DNA of 64,000 bases from Sphingomonas sp. CFBP 8760 (GTDB lineage: Bacteria; Pseudomonadota; Alphaproteobacteria; Sphingomonadales; Sphingomonadaceae). Below are positions 62,058 to 64,000 of this stretch, piece after piece. The notes under the pieces are model-generated. The model saw only the letters and a program-made list of their open reading frames with translations, made no database searches and was not told where the DNA came from. Numbering within the stretch: the stretch's first letter is position 1; every line of letters starts with the position of its first letter. The translations under genes were made by a program, and so were the position numbers. The DNA lies in assembly GCF_014841615.1 (NCBI RefSeq), contig NZ_JACYUG010000006.1, positions 167,949 through 231,948 of the forward strand, read 5' to 3'.

Positions 62058-62729
62058 TTATGCGGCCGGCATCAACTTCGCTGCCGGGCTCTTCGGTGCC
62101 GGCGTCTTCGGCCTGAACGCGCACAGGTCCGCTACCGGACAGCGCCAGCATTCGGGGCGGCGTGCCTTGCAGATATATCGGCCATGCAGGATCAGCCAAT
62201 GGTGCGCGTGCAGCCGGAACGGCTGCGGCGTGACCCGGTCGAGCACCAGCTCCACCGCCAGCGGCGTCTTGCCGGGTGCCAGCCCGGTACGGTTGCCGAC
62301 GCGGAAGATGTGCGTATCGACCGCGAACGTCTCCGCGCCGAACGCCACGTTCATCACCACGTTGGCGGTCTTGCGCCCCACCCCCGGCAAGCGCTCCAGC
62401 GCGGCGCGATCGGCCGGCACCTCGCCGCCGAATTCGTCGATCAGCATCCGCGACAGGGCGATGACGTTCTTTGCCTTGGCATTGTACAGGCCGATGGTGC
62501 GGATGTGGTGCTTCAGCCCCTCCTCACCCAGCGCCACCATCTTTTCCGGGGTATCCACGTCCTCGAACAACGCGGCGGTCGCCTTGTTCACCGATACGTC
62601 GGTCGCCTGCGCCGATAGCGCCACCGCGACCACCAGCGTAAAGGGATTGCGAAACGCCAGTTCGGTTTCGGGATGCGGGTCGGCGGCCGCCAGCCGCGCA
62701 TAGAATTCGACGATGTCGGCACGCTTCAC
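62058..62729 (-). CDS. nth: Endonuclease III
   Basis: A 223-aa base-excision-repair DNA glycosylase/AP lyase for oxidised pyrimidines. The helix-hairpin-helix [12 protein letters not shown] contains the catalytic Lys, AVDTHIFRV the catalytic Asp, and the C-terminal CX6CX2CX5C cluster ([17 protein letters not shown]) binds 4Fe-4S. A Pro/Ala/Lys tail of about 18 residues follows. It begins 3 bp after the dapB stop, so the two are co-transcribed. Confidence 0.97.
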   Translation of the reverse strand: MKRADIVEFYARLAAADPHPETELAFRNPFTLVVAVALSAQATDVSVNKATAALFEDVDTPEKMVALGEEGLKHHIRTIGLYNAKAKNVIALSRMLIDEFGGEVPADRAALERLPGVGRKTANVVMNVAFGAETFAVDTHIFRVGNRTGLAPGKTPLAVELVLDRVTPQPFRLHAHHWLILHGRYICKARRPECWRCPVADLCAFRPKTPAPKSPAAKLMPAA

Positions 62730-62732
62730 GGA

Positions 62733-63500
62733 TCAGAGACCCAGCACGTCGTCCATCCGGTACCGGCCGGCCGACTGCGCCGCGAGCCACAGCGCCGCCT
62801 TCACCGCCCCGCGCGCGAACAACGAGCGGTCGTCGGCGCGATGGTTCAATTCAAGCCGCTCGCCCTCACCCGCGAAGATGACGCCGTGATCGCCGATCAC
62901 CGATCCGCCGCGCAGGCTGGCAAGGCCGATCGTCCCCTCAGAGCGTGCACCGACCAGCCCGACCCGGCCGTCGACGCGTAATTCCGACAGGGTCGATCCA
63001 CGCCCCGCCGCCGCCGCCTCGCCCAGGATCAGCGCCGTGCCCGACGGCGCGTCTACCTTGTGGCGGTGATGCATCTCGACGACCTCGATATCCCAGTCCG
63101 CCCCCAGCCGCTCCGCCGCCTCACGCACCAGCCGCGCCAGCACGGTGACGCCAAGCGAGGTATTGCCGGTCTGAAGCACGGCGATCTCCCGCGCCGCGAC
63201 ATCGATCGCGGCATGTTGCGCGGGGGTTAGGCCGGTCGTGCCGATCACGATCGGCGTGCCTGCGGCCAGCGCCGCCGCCAGATGCGCGTCGACGGCAGAG
63301 GCGGTTGAGAAATCGACCAGCACGTCGGCAGCCTGCGCCAGCGCGACGGGATCGTCGGCGGCATCGGCGCCGCCCGCCAGATGCGCGCCTGCGAACGCCA
63401 GCGCCTCGGTCACCGCGCGCCCCATCCGCCCGGCATAGCCATAGACGCCGATCCCGATCGACGCCGGAGTGAAAGCGGGGGCAAGGGGATCGGCGACCAT
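62733..63500 (-). CDS. dapB: 4-Hydroxy-tetrahydrodipicolinate reductase
   Basis: A 255-aa enzyme of the lysine and diaminopimelate pathway. The nucleotide loop GYAGRMGR, the central VVEMHHRHKVDAPSGTAL with the catalytic His and Lys, and TGNTSLGVTVLARLV are diagnostic. The start at 63500 follows AGGAG; the open frame runs 51 codons further upstream, but that part is not family sequence. nth follows directly. Confidence 0.97.
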   Translation of the reverse strand: MVADPLAPAFTPASIGIGVYGYAGRMGRAVTEALAFAGAHLAGGADAADDPVALAQAADVLVDFSTASAVDAHLAAALAAGTPIVIGTTGLTPAQHAAIDVAAREIAVLQTGNTSLGVTVLARLVREAAERLGADWDIEVVEMHHRHKVDAPSGTALILGEAAAAGRGSTLSELRVDGRVGLVGARSEGTIGLASLRGGSVIGDHGVIFAGEGERLELNHRADDRSLFARGAVKAALWLAAQSAGRYRMDDVLGL

Positions 63501-63805
63501 GCCCGCTCTCCTGCCACGGAAGCCCCCCCGCCGAACAGGCCCTATCGCACCATCAGCGACGTCATTGCGGGACGACGACGGCGGATTACCATGACGCAGA
63601 TGTTGCCGTTGCCCCATGCCGCGCCTCATCCGCGCGCCGTTCGACACCATCATCCGGATCGGTGCCGGTATCCCTGACCGATGCCGTAACGCCGTGTCCG
63701 AAGGCGTTGCATCTCAGGGCTGCCCATAACGTCAAACCGCGCTCACCGCCGCGTCATGGGCGATGGCCGCTTTTCGCCATGCCGCGCCCACCATATCATC
63801 AGGCC
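63501..63805. other. 305-bp intergenic region between dapB and the broken cobB
   Basis: No gene is supported. The region is GC-rich and contains an AACGCC/GGCGTT inverted repeat near 63,690-63,710 and an ATGGC/GCCAT pair near 63,760-63,780. Both promoters must lie here, but no clear hexamers are visible. Confidence 0.45.
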
Positions 63806-63922
63806 ATGACCGGCATCCGCAACATCGTCATCCTCACCGGCGCGGGCATCTCCGCAGAATCCGGCCTCGCCACCTTCCGTGGGCCGGGCGGCCTGTGGGA
63901 GGGGCACCGCGTCGAGGCTTGA
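63806..63922 (+). pseudogene. cobB: Sir2-family NAD-dependent protein deacylase (cobB), 5' fragment interrupted
   Basis: ATG 63806 starts a typical sirtuin N-terminus: IVILTGAGISAESGLATFRG, then GGLWEGHRVE. The NAD-binding GAGISAESG and the TFR motif are intact. After HRVE the family continues for about 190 residues, but here a stop codon comes two codons later and the following DNA is unlike cobB. The gene is therefore broken at about 63,918, apparently by an insertion. The 3' part, if kept, lies beyond the window. Confidence 0.75.
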
Positions 63923-64000
63923 TGTCGTTTCGGAACAAAGCGATATGTGGACTTGCCCCGGAAAAGTGGAGAGTTCCCCTGAGGTGAAAGGCGAACTCGA
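63919..64000. mobile_element. Probable left end of an insertion sequence (IS3-like), cut by the window edge
   Basis: The DNA after the cobB break changes character and is less GC-rich. It contains TGTGGACTTGCCCCGG (from 63946), which looks like an IS3-type terminal repeat, then GAGGTGAAAGG near the edge, which could be the ribosome-binding site of a transposase gene. The exact boundary, between 63,918 and 63,946, cannot be fixed because the other end is not in the window. Confidence 0.5.

Overview
The window is GC-rich, densely packed alphaproteobacterial chromosome, most likely a Sphingomonas-type sphingomonad. The evidence is a 420-codon serine palmitoyltransferase with its own acyl carrier protein (sphingolipids replace LPS in this group), three large TonB-dependent receptors, tryptophan-halogenase-like flavoproteins beside glycan-degradation genes, and the rplU-rpmA-GNAT-obgE-proB order usual in the group.

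Region 1 (about 1-31,130) is a polysaccharide-utilisation locus that reads best as a (galacto)(gluco)mannan system. It holds the end of a GH9 glucanase, a receptor on the minus strand, and a tight plus-strand operon: flavin-dependent halogenase, degenerate halogenase paralogue, second halogenase, GH5 mannanase lipoprotein, GH26 mannanase, CE2-type deacetylase and GH27 alpha-galactosidase. After these come a second receptor, an L,D-transpeptidase, a small lipoprotein, a Nudix hydrolase, a third receptor, a fourth halogenase, a ROK-type regulator, a ROK sugar kinase and a GH2 exo-enzyme carrying an N-terminal LamG-like domain. A workable model is cell-surface or periplasmic mannan cutting, deacetylation and degalactosylation, TonB-driven uptake, beta-mannosidase trimming, then phosphorylation of the monosaccharide. 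The role of the halogenases is unknown.

Region 2 (31,130-44,650) is a mixed metabolic block. It contains an alpha/beta-hydrolase fused to a GMC-oxidoreductase small subunit, its GMC partner, two short-chain dehydrogenases, three consecutive minus-strand flavoprotein genes (monooxygenase, class II-like photolyase, renalase-like oxidoreductase), a polysaccharide deacetylase, a methyl-accepting chemotaxis protein and an S10 carboxypeptidase.

Region 3 (44,650-58,620) is core genome: tRNA-Ser(CGA), hspQ, rplU-rpmA with a clear terminator, a GNAT gene, a large palindromic repeat, a divergent TetR/metal-dependent hydrolase pair with a palindromic operator, obgE, an HPP membrane protein, proB, the sphingolipid cluster (cerR-like, acp, spt), a hybrid sensor kinase and lptF-lptG. 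It joins sphingolipid synthesis genes to lipid-export permease genes.

Region 4 (58,620-64,000) holds a membrane-anchored HTH-TPR protein, a LuxR-type regulator, an AT-rich spacer, a divergent lipoprotein/ribbon-helix-helix pair, tRNA-Arg(CCG) and dapB-nth. At the right edge a Sir2-family (cobB) gene breaks after about 38 codons, where a sequence resembling an insertion-sequence end begins.
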